DNA from: Clostridia bacterium | GTDB lineage: Bacteria > Bacillota > Clostridia > Monoglobales > Monoglobaceae | Assembly (NCBI GenBank): GCA_017620615.1 | Contig: JAGAUW010000004.1 | Span: 1-64,000, forward strand | Length of the DNA stretch: 64,000 nucleotides | Direction of reading: 5' to 3' | In this document: positions 43,058 through 52,489 of the stretch, in pieces | How positions within the stretch are numbered: position 1 is the first letter of the stretch | Layout of the letters: every line of letters begins with the position of its first letter | Translations under genes and position numbers: made by a program | The notes under the pieces: model-generated | Told to the model about the DNA's origin: nothing | Seen by the model: the letters and a program-made list of their open reading frames with translations, nothing else | Databases searched by the model: none

Positions 43058-43981
43058 TTAATCCAAAAACTCACTGCACTTTTCAAAAATTTTCTTCATT
43101 CCGTCATTCTCGTTGGGCCTCACCCAGTTAATTTTTCCATTCCGTCTAAACCATGTCAGCTGTCTCTTTGCATAACGTCTGCTTTCCTGTTTTATCAGTT
43201 CCGTCATTTCATCAATGTTCAATTTTCCCTCGAGATATTCAATAACTTCTTTATATCCTATGGCCTGCATAGCTGTGGTGTTTCGGTCAATCCCCATGTC
43301 ACAAAGTCTTTTAACTTCATCCACAAGGCCCTCTTTCATCATACGGTCTACTCTTTCGTTTATGCGGTTGTAAAGGATTTCTCTGTCTGCATCAATTGCA
43401 AAAACCAATGCATCATAAACTGCCTCACGCCTTGACTCCTTATTTACTTCTGTAAATGTCTTATTGGTAAGATGACACACTTCAAGAGCACGTATAACTC
43501 GCCTCAAGTTGTTGGGATGGATTTTCTGCGCCGCCTCGCTGTCTCTTGCCTCAAGAAGCTTGTGCACCGCATCATTCCCCTCTTTTTCGGCTAAAAGTTC
43601 CATCTCTTCCCTGAATTTTGGGTCACTGCCAAAATCATCAAAGGCTATGTTGTTTAAAATGCTATCAAGATAAAGACCTGTTCCCCCTGCCAAAATGGGA
43701 GTTTTGCCGCGAGTTATTATATCATCAATGCAGTCTCTTGCCCTCACCGCAAAATCAGCCACGCTGTATTTTACATTGGGTTCAAGGAAATCAATCATAT
43801 GGTGCTTTACTGCCTTTTGTTCGCTCTCAGTAGCCTTTGCCGTACCTATATCCATATATTTATAAATCTGCATAGAGTCACAAGACACTATTTCGCCATC
43901 AAACTTCTTCGCAATTTCAATTGCCAGCGCCGTCTTCCCCGATGCAGTGGGCCCGCAAACTGCAATAACCTTTTTCAGCAT
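43058..43981 (-). CDS. miaA: tRNA dimethylallyltransferase
   Basis: 307-aa enzyme adding a dimethylallyl group to A37 of tRNAs reading UNN codons. P-loop CGPTASGKTALA (about 9-20), DSMQIYKYMDIGTAK, GGTGLYLDSI and the tRNA-binding C-terminal segment (RRYAKRQLTWFRR) are intact. MiaB, the next enzyme of the pathway, is encoded in the same operon. Confidence 0.97.
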   Translation of the reverse strand: MLKKVIAVCGPTASGKTALAIEIAKKFDGEIVSCDSMQIYKYMDIGTAKATESEQKAVKHHMIDFLEPNVKYSVADFAVRARDCIDDIITRGKTPILAGGTGLYLDSILNNIAFDDFGSDPKFREEMELLAEKEGNDAVHKLLEARDSEAAQKIHPNNLRRVIRALEVCHLTNKTFTEVNKESRREAVYDALVFAIDADREILYNRINERVDRMMKEGLVDEVKRLCDMGIDRNTTAMQAIGYKEVIEYLEGKLNIDEMTELIKQESRRYAKRQLTWFRRNGKINWVRPNENDGMKKIFEKCSEFLD

Positions 43982-43989
43982 AGACCCTC

Positions 43990-45885
43990 CTAAACAATTC
44001 TCTTAAACATTTTTTCTATTTCACGTTTGGTAAATTCAACTTTTATTGGTCTTCCATGAGGGCAGGTAGTTATACCCATTTTTTCAAGCGCCTCAACATC
44101 TTTGATCAGCGCCTCCATTTCAAGCGCGCTTAGCTTTTTGTTGGCTTTTATGGCATATTTGCACGATATTGTATCAAGAATTTTTTCTTCAAAGCTAAGA
44201 ATTCCTGATGGCCTTGCCTCACCTAATATTTCAATAATTTCCAGTGCCAAAGCCTTTATATCATCGTCATCAGCAACAAATGGTGTCTGGCGTATAATAA
44301 GCGAATTTTTTCCAAACTCCTCTATCACAAACCCCATTTTTTCAAGGATTTCGCCCTTATCTCGCACTACTTCCATTTCAATGCTGTCCGCATCCATAAC
44401 AATAGGAACAAGCAGCATCTGCCCTGAAACGCCCCTCTGTTCATAGTCACTTTTCAGCATTTCAAACCGCTTGCGCTCGTGTGCTGCATGCTGGTCTATC
44501 AAAAACATACTGTCATTTCTTTGGGCTATTACATATGTATCAAAAACCTGACCGCAAATTTTCCAATAATCTGTGTTTTGTGCTTCGTCGTCAAAGAGCG
44601 TCGGCATTTCCTCCTTTTCAGAAACAGCCTTATTTTCAGGCGTCGAAAAATATTCTTCCTTAAACACGGTCTCTCTTATTTCTTCAAATCTTTTTTCTGT
44701 CTCTGTATCAAAAATTTCGTTTCTCTTTGGTTCATGAAAACTATAATATGAAGAACCCGCTGAAGCTGTGTTATTCAAAAATTCCTTGACAACCGCAGTA
44801 TCAACAACCTCTTTTTTCGGCTGGCTGAATACACCATTTCCTCCAAAACCCAAAGAGGTCTTTTCTTCCACCTTTACAGCTTGAACGCTCTCCGCAGACT
44901 TCTTATAAAGAGCATTTTTCACAGCATGATAAACAATATCATAAACCTCTTTTTCGTTGGCAAACTTAATCTCTGTTTTCGCAGGATGGACATTTACATC
45001 GACAAGTTCAGGCGAAAGTACTATATCCAACACAAAAAATGGAAATCTGCCCGTCATAAGCTCGTTTCGATAAGCCTCTTCAACAATCTTTGAAACCACG
45101 TGGTTTTTTATATAACGGCCATTTACAAAAAGGGTCTGTCTCGTCCTGTTTCCTCTCGAAAGCTCCGCCTTTCCTATCACTCCCGAAACCTTCACGCCGT
45201 GTTCTGTGTGGTCAACTTCAATCACACCTTTTGCATGGTCTATGCCATAAATATTGAGTATGGCATTTTTAAGACTTCCGTCACCTGCAGTAGAAAAAAC
45301 CTCTTTTCCGTCTGATATATATCTGAATGAAATATTTGGTTTTGACAATGCAATGCGGCTTAAAACATCGGTAACATATCCCGCTTCTGTCGCATCTTTT
45401 TTGAGAAACTTCATTCTTGCAGGAACCGATGCAAAAAGATTTTCAACAAGCATAACTGTTCCGCTGTTGCAAGCAATTTCTTCTTTCACTTCTACCTCAC
45501 CATGCCGAAGGACAAGTCTTGCACCTATGTCAGTGCTCTGCTCCTTTGTGATAACCTCTACATCAGATACCGCACAAATGCTCGCCAAAGCTTCACCGCG
45601 AAAACCCATAGTCTGTATGCGGAACAAATCATCAATTTCCTGAAGCTTGCTTGTGGCATGACGTACAAAAGCAAACTCCGCCTCATCAAAAGGAATTCCG
45701 CAGCCGTTATCTTCCACAGAAATAAGTGAAATGCCGCCATTTTTTATTTCAACGGTTATCTGTGTTGCGCCGGCATCTATTGAATTTTCAACAAGTTCTT
45801 TAACCACAGCCGATGGGCGTTCAGCCACTTCTCCTGCCGCAATTTTATCTGCAATGCTCTGGGGCAAAATCTTTATCCGTGCCAC
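43990..45885 (-). CDS. mutL: DNA mismatch repair protein MutL
   Basis: 631 aa. GHKL ATPase N-terminus (AAGEVAERPSAVVKELVENS; DNGCGI; GFRGEALASI). The C-terminal domain carries the endonuclease motif DQHAAHERKRFE plus SCKYAIKA and CPHGRP, so it should be a latent nicking endonuclease as in species without MutH. Linker about 340-430 is poorly conserved. Directly downstream of mutS (19 bp). Confidence 0.97.
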   Translation of the reverse strand: MARIKILPQSIADKIAAGEVAERPSAVVKELVENSIDAGATQITVEIKNGGISLISVEDNGCGIPFDEAEFAFVRHATSKLQEIDDLFRIQTMGFRGEALASICAVSDVEVITKEQSTDIGARLVLRHGEVEVKEEIACNSGTVMLVENLFASVPARMKFLKKDATEAGYVTDVLSRIALSKPNISFRYISDGKEVFSTAGDGSLKNAILNIYGIDHAKGVIEVDHTEHGVKVSGVIGKAELSRGNRTRQTLFVNGRYIKNHVVSKIVEEAYRNELMTGRFPFFVLDIVLSPELVDVNVHPAKTEIKFANEKEVYDIVYHAVKNALYKKSAESVQAVKVEEKTSLGFGGNGVFSQPKKEVVDTAVVKEFLNNTASAGSSYYSFHEPKRNEIFDTETEKRFEEIRETVFKEEYFSTPENKAVSEKEEMPTLFDDEAQNTDYWKICGQVFDTYVIAQRNDSMFLIDQHAAHERKRFEMLKSDYEQRGVSGQMLLVPIVMDADSIEMEVVRDKGEILEKMGFVIEEFGKNSLIIRQTPFVADDDDIKALALEIIEILGEARPSGILSFEEKILDTISCKYAIKANKKLSALEMEALIKDVEALEKMGITTCPHGRPIKVEFTKREIEKMFKRIV

Positions 45886-45903
45886 GTTTCATCCTCCTGT
45901 CCT

Positions 45904-48522
45904 TTATATATTTTCCGCTTTCGCCTTAAGGGCATAAAGCTTAGTAAGCGCCTCCATAGGCGACATTGTGTCAAGGCTGAGCGCTCTTATCTCTGCCACA
46001 ATTTCATTTTCTTCAAAGCCAACAAAACTCAGCTGTTCAAAATCTTCATCCTTGCTCGTTTTCTTTTTTGCTTTAGGAACAGAAATTTCACTTTTTTCGT
46101 TTCCGTCACGGATTTCAAGGGCTTTAAGAATCTCCTTGGCACGTTTTGTCACGTCCTTTTTAACTCCCGCAAGAGCCGCAACCTCAATTCCATAGCTTCC
46201 GTCTGCACCGCCGCGAATGATTTTTCTTAAGAAAGTTATATCATCGCCGTGCTTTTTCACCGCAATGCAATAATTTTTTACCCCGTCAATCTGGCTTTCA
46301 AGCTCGGTGAGCTCGTGATAATGTGTGGCAAAAAGCGTCTTTGCTCCGCATTTATTCTTATTTGCCATATATTCAACCACTGCCCAGGCAATGCTGAGTC
46401 CGTCATATGTGCTTGTTCCTCTGCCTATTTCATCAAGGATAACAAGGCTCTTTTTCGTGGCATTATCAAGAATATACGCCACCTCATTCATTTCCACCAT
46501 AAAAGTGCTCTGTCCGGCAGATAAGTCATCAGACGCACCAACTCTAGTAAATATCTTATCAACAACACCGATTTTTGCAAATGATGCCGGCACAAAAGAG
46601 CCCATCTGTGCCATAAGCACGATTAAAGCAGTTTGCCTCATATAAGTGGACTTTCCCGCCATATTGGGACCTGTTATTATTGCAAGCTGTTTTTCCTTTC
46701 CGTCAAGCTCGGTATCGTTTGGTATAAACATACTGGTTATATTTTCAATAACAGGATGCCGTCCGTCCTTGATAACAATTTCATCCTCCATATTCATTTG
46801 GGGCATAACATATCTGTTTTTTTCAGCCACATATGCCAAGGAACACAAAACATCAAGGTTTGCTATTGCGTGAGCAGTAAGCTGGATTCTCGCTATCTGT
46901 TCTCCCACAAGATCACGTACTTTACAGAAAATGTCATATTCAAGTACTACAATTTCACTTTCTGCCTCCACGATTTTTTCTTCGATTTCTTTTATCTGGG
47001 GGGTTATGTATCTTTCCCCGTTTGAAAGGGTCTGTTTTCTCACAAAATAGTCAGGCACCTCATTTGCATTCTGCTTGCTTATTTCAAGGTAGTATCCAAA
47101 AACCCGATTGTAACCTACCTTGATATTGCGGATTCCGGTTTTTTCTTTTTCTTCTTCAGCAAAGTCGTTAATCCACTTAACACCGTTTTGAATCACCTCA
47201 CGTCTTTCATCAACCTCACGGCTGAATCCGTCACGAATGAGATTTCCCTCCCTGAGCGTAATTGGCGGGTCAGGATTTATTGAATCCTCAATGATTTTTT
47301 TCACATCAGAAAGTTCATCCAGCTGACTTTCAAGTCTCTTCAAAACCCCTGCATCAAATCCGCCAAGGATTTCCTTTATCCGAGGAAGAGAGGAAAACGA
47401 CTGAGCGAGTGCCAACAAATCCCTACACTTTGCAGTCTTGTATGTAATTCTTGATACCAATCTTTCAATATCCTGAATTTCTTTGAGTGCATCCACGATT
47501 TCCTGTCTTGCAATAGGATTTCTTAGCAGTTCATCAACCGCCTTGTGCCGATTTTGAATTTTTGCACAGTTTGCCAAGGGCATAGTTATCCACTTTCTCA
47601 TAAGCCTGCTGCCCATAGAGGTTTTTGTCTTGTTAAGAACCGCAAAAAGACTGCCCTTGGTCTTCTTGTCTCGCATGGTTTCAAGCAGCTCTAAGTTCCT
47701 TATGCTATAAAGGTCAATGGCCATATACTCCTGACTTTCGACCACCGTAATCTCACGAAGATTTGATAGCTCCGTTTTTTGAGTATCCGCCAAAAACTCA
47801 ATCAAAGCCCCAAGGCTCTGCATGGCATAACCTTTTTCAAAAAGTACACTATCCACCTCGCCAAACTTTTCCCTGACAGTTTTTTCAGCATTTTCCTTTT
47901 CAAAGCATTGGTCGAAATAGCTTCTTGTGATACAACCAAATCTATCTGCTACCATATCAACAAGCATCTTGTTTTCAAATGCACTTTGGGAAAAAACTAC
48001 CTCGGACGGATTGAATCTGCTTATTTCATTGAGAAGCTGAATTTCAAGATCAGTACCCGCAAATTCGTTTACCGAAATTTCGCCGGTGGAAATATCAACA
48101 AACGCAATACCAGCACCCTTACTTTCCATAAAAACAGATGCAAGATAGTTGTTTTTTGTGTCGTCCAGAGCCTCAGCGTCCATAATTGTTCCGGCACTGA
48201 CCACCCTCACAACCTCACGTTTTACAATTCCTTTTGTCTGTGCGGGGTCCTCGGTCTGCTCACATATGGCAACAGTATAGCCATTCTCCACAAGCTTTGC
48301 TATGTAGCTGTCCACAGCGTGAAACGGCACGCCGCACATAGGCGCCCGTTCCTCCTGACCGCAATCTCTGCCTGTCAGCGTAATTTCCAGAACCCTTGAC
48401 GCAATCTTGGCATCCTCAAAAAACATCTCATAAAAATCACCAAGACGGTACATCAAAATGCTATCTTTGTATTGATTTTTAATTTCAAAATACTGACGCA
48501 TCATAGGCGTAAATTCAGCCAT
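45904..48522 (-). CDS. mutS: DNA mismatch repair protein MutS
   Basis: 872-aa mismatch-recognition ATPase. Start MAEFTPMMRQYFEIK at 48522 is set by a GGGGG site and by homologues; the frame extends 45 codons further inside ylbF. Mismatch-binding motif LYRLGDFYEMFFEDA (Phe-x-Glu), Walker A TGPNMAGKSTYMRQ (about 610), Walker B ILDEIGRGTSTYDG. Full length. Confidence 0.98.
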   Translation of the reverse strand: MAEFTPMMRQYFEIKNQYKDSILMYRLGDFYEMFFEDAKIASRVLEITLTGRDCGQEERAPMCGVPFHAVDSYIAKLVENGYTVAICEQTEDPAQTKGIVKREVVRVVSAGTIMDAEALDDTKNNYLASVFMESKGAGIAFVDISTGEISVNEFAGTDLEIQLLNEISRFNPSEVVFSQSAFENKMLVDMVADRFGCITRSYFDQCFEKENAEKTVREKFGEVDSVLFEKGYAMQSLGALIEFLADTQKTELSNLREITVVESQEYMAIDLYSIRNLELLETMRDKKTKGSLFAVLNKTKTSMGSRLMRKWITMPLANCAKIQNRHKAVDELLRNPIARQEIVDALKEIQDIERLVSRITYKTAKCRDLLALAQSFSSLPRIKEILGGFDAGVLKRLESQLDELSDVKKIIEDSINPDPPITLREGNLIRDGFSREVDERREVIQNGVKWINDFAEEEKEKTGIRNIKVGYNRVFGYYLEISKQNANEVPDYFVRKQTLSNGERYITPQIKEIEEKIVEAESEIVVLEYDIFCKVRDLVGEQIARIQLTAHAIANLDVLCSLAYVAEKNRYVMPQMNMEDEIVIKDGRHPVIENITSMFIPNDTELDGKEKQLAIITGPNMAGKSTYMRQTALIVLMAQMGSFVPASFAKIGVVDKIFTRVGASDDLSAGQSTFMVEMNEVAYILDNATKKSLVILDEIGRGTSTYDGLSIAWAVVEYMANKNKCGAKTLFATHYHELTELESQIDGVKNYCIAVKKHGDDITFLRKIIRGGADGSYGIEVAALAGVKKDVTKRAKEILKALEIRDGNEKSEISVPKAKKKTSKDEDFEQLSFVGFEENEIVAEIRALSLDTMSPMEALTKLYALKAKAENI

Positions 48523-48562
48523 TTTAAGTCCCCCTTCTTTGCAAAAACAAGGTTTTTCAAAT

Positions 48563-48973
48563 TTAGTGACAGCTTGAGCATCCTGCACAGTTTCCGCTGC
48601 AGCCACCCTCACCGCTTGCGCTTTCCTGTCCGGTGATAAAATATGTGAGCACAGCATTCACCTGATTTACCATCATTTCAAACTCTCTGTCTGCCTCAAG
48701 GTATTCTGCAATAAGATTATTTTTCACAATCTTTTCAAATTCTGCCTGAACATAATTCTTATATTCCTCAAGTTCTTCTTTTGTGGGGTCTGTTCCACGA
48801 AGCCTTTCTGTTGCAGCTTTTCTGTTATCGTTGTAAGCCTTAAGAAGTGCCACCGCCTCATCATCTGCATTCATAGCATCTGCCGCCTTTGTTACTCTCA
48901 TGCTTTCTTCACTCTCTGCAATCATAGTGCCCAGTTCCTGAGCTTTTTCAATAATCTGATTTCTCATTTTCAA
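48563..48973 (-). CDS. ylbF: YlbF-family protein with C-terminal cysteine cluster
   Basis: 136-aa helical protein of the YlbF/YmcA family. Bacillus YlbF (RicF) joins YmcA and YaaT in a complex that binds Fe-S clusters and promotes mRNA maturation by RNase Y. Residues 1-115 are helical; the tail carries four cysteines and a terminal His in GGCSGNCAGCSSCH, suited to metal or Fe-S binding. Placed between miaB and mutS, as in many Clostridia. Confidence 0.88.
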   Translation of the reverse strand: MKMRNQIIEKAQELGTMIAESEESMRVTKAADAMNADDEAVALLKAYNDNRKAATERLRGTDPTKEELEEYKNYVQAEFEKIVKNNLIAEYLEADREFEMMVNQVNAVLTYFITGQESASGEGGCSGNCAGCSSCH

Positions 48974-48984
48974 ATTCCTCCGTT

Positions 48985-50385
48985 TTAATCAACAATTTCG
49001 CCAATCAGCGACCAGGTTTTTACCTCTGTAATTTTCACATTTACTATTTTGCCTACCAAAGCGTCTTCACCCCGGAAATTCACAATTTTTCCTCCGTCGG
49101 TTCTTCCGCTCAAAAATTCAGGATTGTTCTTGCTGGGGCCCTCAACAAGTACCTTTTCGCATTTTCCAAGGTAGGCATCATTCTTCTTCTTGGAAATCAC
49201 GTTCTGAAATTCCACCATCCGTTCAAAATTCCTATGTTTCTCTTCGGGGGAAAGACAATCCTCCATTTCCGCCGCAGGCGTTCCCTTTCGCTTTGAATAA
49301 ATAAACGAAAAAATCATATCGTATTCGACTTCACGTAAGATAGACATTGTCTCTTCAAAATCCTCATTAGTCTCCCCCGGGAAACCCACAATAATATCCG
49401 TGGTAAGAACAATATCAGGCATCTTTTCACGGACTTTTTTCACAATATCCAGATATTTTTCTCTGGTATAGCTGCGATTCATTTTTTTGAGTATCCGGTC
49501 CGAGCCGCACTGCACCGGAAGATGCAACTGCTTGCATATCTTATCGTTCTGCGCCATAACCTCAATAAGCTCGTCCGATATGTCTTTAGGGTGAGATGTC
49601 ATAAATCTCACTCTCTCTATCCCGTCAATTTTGCAAACCTCTGTAAGCAGCTTTGCAAAGCTTATACCACAATCAAGGTCTTTGCCATAGGAATTCACAT
49701 TTTGCCCAAGAAGCATAACCTCTTTATAGCCAAGGCTAGATACCTCACGCACTTCTGTCAATACACTCTCCATAGTTCTGCTACGCTCACGACCTCTGAC
49801 ATAGGGAACTATACAATAGGTGCAAAAATTATTGCAGCCATACATAATCGGGATTTTTGCAAGAGGTAGCTTTTCACGTTTTGTGGTTATCCCTTCAAAA
49901 ATTTCACCATCACTATTCTGCACGTCAAAAGCTCTGCCGGCATCTTTCGCCTCCCACAAAAGCTGAGGCAATTTAACAAGTGCGTGAGTTCCAAAAACCA
50001 TGTCCACGTGCTTATATTTTTTCTTTATCTGTTCTGCGATGTGCGCTTGTTGAACCATACATCCGCACACCCCAATAATGAGCGACGGTTTTTTTGCTTT
50101 GAGGTGTTTTAGTGCCCCCAAATTCCCAAACACCCGAAGCTCCGCATTTTCACGAACAGCACAGGTATTATAAATCACTAAATCGGCATCTTTCACATCA
50201 TCACAAAATTCATATCCCATATCAAAAAGCATACCGGAAATTCGTTCGGAATCATTTTCATTCTGGGCACAGCCATAAGTTTCCACAAAAGCCTTGGGAG
50301 CGGTCTCGCGCACTTCATTGACAAGTCGCATTTTTTGTATATATTCCCGCTGTTTTTCAATTTCAATATTCCTGAGTTCTTCCAA
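48985..50385 (-). CDS. miaB: tRNA-2-methylthio-N6-dimethylallyladenosine synthase
   Basis: 466-aa radical-SAM methylthiotransferase that completes ms2i6A37 after MiaA. The MTTase domain has three cluster cysteines (YGCAQNEND, NTCAVRENAE, GVCGCMVQ), the radical SAM site is CNNFCTYCIVPYVRG (about 183-197), and a C-terminal TRAM domain is present. TTG start with a GGGGAG site. Confidence 0.97.
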   Translation of the reverse strand: MEELRNIEIEKQREYIQKMRLVNEVRETAPKAFVETYGCAQNENDSERISGMLFDMGYEFCDDVKDADLVIYNTCAVRENAELRVFGNLGALKHLKAKKPSLIIGVCGCMVQQAHIAEQIKKKYKHVDMVFGTHALVKLPQLLWEAKDAGRAFDVQNSDGEIFEGITTKREKLPLAKIPIMYGCNNFCTYCIVPYVRGRERSRTMESVLTEVREVSSLGYKEVMLLGQNVNSYGKDLDCGISFAKLLTEVCKIDGIERVRFMTSHPKDISDELIEVMAQNDKICKQLHLPVQCGSDRILKKMNRSYTREKYLDIVKKVREKMPDIVLTTDIIVGFPGETNEDFEETMSILREVEYDMIFSFIYSKRKGTPAAEMEDCLSPEEKHRNFERMVEFQNVISKKKNDAYLGKCEKVLVEGPSKNNPEFLSGRTDGGKIVNFRGEDALVGKIVNVKITEVKTWSLIGEIVD

Positions 50386-50423
50386 ACAAAAAACACTCCC
50401 CTCAATTTTAGCATATATATTTT

Positions 50424-50452
50424 ATTATACTCTTCCCGGAGTGTTTTTGCAA
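50424..50452 (-). promoter_or_regulatory. Promoter of the miaB-mutSL operon
   Basis: -35 TTGCAA (50447-50452), 17-bp spacer, consensus -10 TATAAT (50424-50429) on the minus strand. Confidence 0.7.
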
Positions 50453-50487
50453 TAGGTTTTTTGTGATAAATCTTGAAATTTCAGCCT

Positions 50488-50853
50488 TTATTTCTGTTTG
50501 GGATTGAATAGCAGCGCCGCCAGAAATCCAAAGAAAACAGATGCCGCAATTCCTCCCGCAGCGCCCGTGACTCCGCCGGTGAATACACCCAAAAAGCCAC
50601 GTTCTTCAATTCCTTTGAAAACCCCCTTTGCCAAAGTGTTTCCAAACCCGATAATTGGTACAGTAGCACCTGCACCGCCTATTTCAATTATTTTGTCATA
50701 AAGTCCAAGTCCGCTCAAAATCACACCCGTCACCACAAAAGCCACCAAAATCCGCGCCGGAGTCAGCTTTGTCTTGTCAATAAGAATTTGTGCCACTGCA
50801 CAAAAAGCACCGCCCACCCAGAACGCATTGAAAAACCTCATAAAAATATCCAT
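50488..50853 (-). CDS. spoVAE: Stage V sporulation protein AE
   Basis: 121-aa membrane protein with about four helices. AFWVGGAFCAVAQILIDKTKLTPARILV and GATVPIIGFGNTLAKGV are SpoVAE landmarks. With SpoVAC and SpoVAD it forms the channel that loads dipicolinic acid into the spore core and releases it on germination. Last gene of the trio. Confidence 0.95.
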   Translation of the reverse strand: MDIFMRFFNAFWVGGAFCAVAQILIDKTKLTPARILVAFVVTGVILSGLGLYDKIIEIGGAGATVPIIGFGNTLAKGVFKGIEERGFLGVFTGGVTGAAGGIAASVFFGFLAALLFNPKQK

Positions 50854-50856
50854 TTT

Positions 50857-51873
50857 CTACTCCCTTTCTGCAGAAATTGCCACTGCGTGAGCAACCGACG
50901 GTATTGATTCCCCCTGAAGTGTGGATGTCGGGCTAAGTAGGGCTCCCGTCCCCATAAAAAGTACATTTTTAAGCTCGCCAGCGCGGATTCTGTCCATAAT
51001 ATATCCGCAAAGAGTAATAGCACCACATCCACAACCCGAGCCGCCTGCGTGCATATCCTGTTTCTGAACATCAAAAATCATGCAGCCGCAATCGTCGTAA
51101 TTTCCCCCGACATCAAAGCCCTTTTCACGCATCAAATCAACAATAATTGACTTTCCTACCGTTCCCAAGTCCCCCGTCACTATAAGGTCATAAAAATCCG
51201 GATTTCTCCCGGTATCTTCAAAATGCGCTGCCAAGGTGTCCGCCGCCGCAGGCGCCATTGCCGCTCCCATATTGTTGGCATCCTTAACGCCTAGATCCAC
51301 AACTTTTCCCGATGTAAAGTGTGTTATATATGGTCCATTTCCACTTTCCGAAAGCACCACCGCCCCCGAGCCGGTAACCGTCCACTGCGCCGTAGGCGTC
51401 CTCTGTCCGCCGTATTCAAGAGGGTTTCTGTACTGACGCTCAGCCGTGCAAAAATGGCTGGAGGTCACCGCAACAGAAAGGTCACCATACCCTCCGTCGA
51501 TACTCATAGCCGCAAGTCCCATGGTCTCTGCCATGGTGGAACACGCCCCATACACTCCCAAAAAAGGAATGTCAAACGCCATAAGCCCAAAAGTAGAGCT
51601 AATACACTGATTAAGCAGGTCCCCCGCAAAAATATATTTTACGTCCTTTGCGTCCACCTTTGCCTTTTCAAGGGCACGTCCCACAGCCATCCTTTGCATC
51701 TTGCTTTCCGCTTTCTCCCAGGTGTCCTCGCCCCACTCGGAGTTCTCCATAATAATATCAAAGTGCGAAGCCAAGGGCCCCTCACCCTCTTTTTGTCCTG
51801 CCACCGCTGCTGTAGATAAAAGGCTCACCGCTTTTGAGAATTTCACCGTTTGTTTTCCAAGCCGTTTTTCCAT
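50857..51873 (-). CDS. spoVAD: Stage V sporulation protein AD
   Basis: 338 aa, thiolase-like fold that in Bacillus binds Ca-dipicolinate. Recognisable parts: FLGVYGACSTMAET (about 129-142), DLIVTGDLGTVGKSI, DDCGCMIFD and HAGGSGCGCGAI. It lacks a working thiolase reaction and serves as a substrate-binding subunit of the SpoVA channel. Lies between spoVAC and spoVAE, 3 bp and 12 bp apart. Confidence 0.96.
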   Translation of the reverse strand: MEKRLGKQTVKFSKAVSLLSTAAVAGQKEGEGPLASHFDIIMENSEWGEDTWEKAESKMQRMAVGRALEKAKVDAKDVKYIFAGDLLNQCISSTFGLMAFDIPFLGVYGACSTMAETMGLAAMSIDGGYGDLSVAVTSSHFCTAERQYRNPLEYGGQRTPTAQWTVTGSGAVVLSESGNGPYITHFTSGKVVDLGVKDANNMGAAMAPAAADTLAAHFEDTGRNPDFYDLIVTGDLGTVGKSIIVDLMREKGFDVGGNYDDCGCMIFDVQKQDMHAGGSGCGCGAITLCGYIMDRIRAGELKNVLFMGTGALLSPTSTLQGESIPSVAHAVAISAERE

Positions 51874-51885
51874 AATGACACCCTC

Positions 51886-52335
51886 CTATTTCCCAAATCC
51901 CAGCACATAATAAATAAGCCCCAAAAGGATTGACGCATTTATTCCGTATACCAAAACAGGTCCTGCAATGGTGAACATCTTTGCAGCAAGCCCCAAAACA
52001 TACCCCTCCCGCTTAAACTCAATGGCAGGGGATACCACCGCATTGGCAAAGCCCGTTATAGGCACAAGGGTTCCGGCCCCTGCATACTTTGCAAGCTTGT
52101 GATAAAGATTAAGCCCCGTAAAAAGCGCCCCCAAAAATACCATAGTGATAGGAACAGCCGTCTTGACACTTTCTTCATTAAGACCAAATACCGATTTATA
52201 AATTTCCCCAAAGCCTTGTCCAACGGTGCAGATAAGCCCGCCAATCACAAATGCAAACAACATATTTCGAAAAAGCTTGCTGTTTGGTGATTTTTTCTGC
52301 ACATAATCTAAGTATTCCTGCTTTGTATAATCCAT
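51886..52335 (-). CDS. spoVAC: Stage V sporulation protein AC
   Basis: 149-aa membrane protein with about four helices; motif NMLFAFVIGGLICTVGQGF and GTLVPITGFANAVVSPA. In Bacillus SpoVAC behaves as a mechanosensitive channel component. First gene of spoVAC-AD-AE; other spoVA members and sigG are not here. Confidence 0.95.
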   Translation of the reverse strand: MDYTKQEYLDYVQKKSPNSKLFRNMLFAFVIGGLICTVGQGFGEIYKSVFGLNEESVKTAVPITMVFLGALFTGLNLYHKLAKYAGAGTLVPITGFANAVVSPAIEFKREGYVLGLAAKMFTIAGPVLVYGINASILLGLIYYVLGFGK

Positions 52336-52416
52336 AAAAGCTCTCTCCTTATTTTTCTGTTTCAGTTATTATCTGTATTTTTTGTTTTTGTATTCATCAA
52401 AAATAACGCAAAAAAA

Positions 52417-52464
52417 GGCTCCCTTGTGTAAAGGGAGCTGTCACGTAGTGACTGAGGGATTGTT
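52417..52464 (+). repeat. Double-hairpin repeat, copy A (solo)
   Basis: Hairpin 1 GCTCCCTT-GTGT-AAAGGGAGC, hairpin 2 GTCAC-GTA-GTGAC, then TGAGGGATTGTT. It lies between spoVAC and malQ. It is the same element as copies B and C around the DUF559 gene. Confidence 0.88.
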
Positions 52465-52489
52465 ATAAATATCCCCTATCCAAAATATT

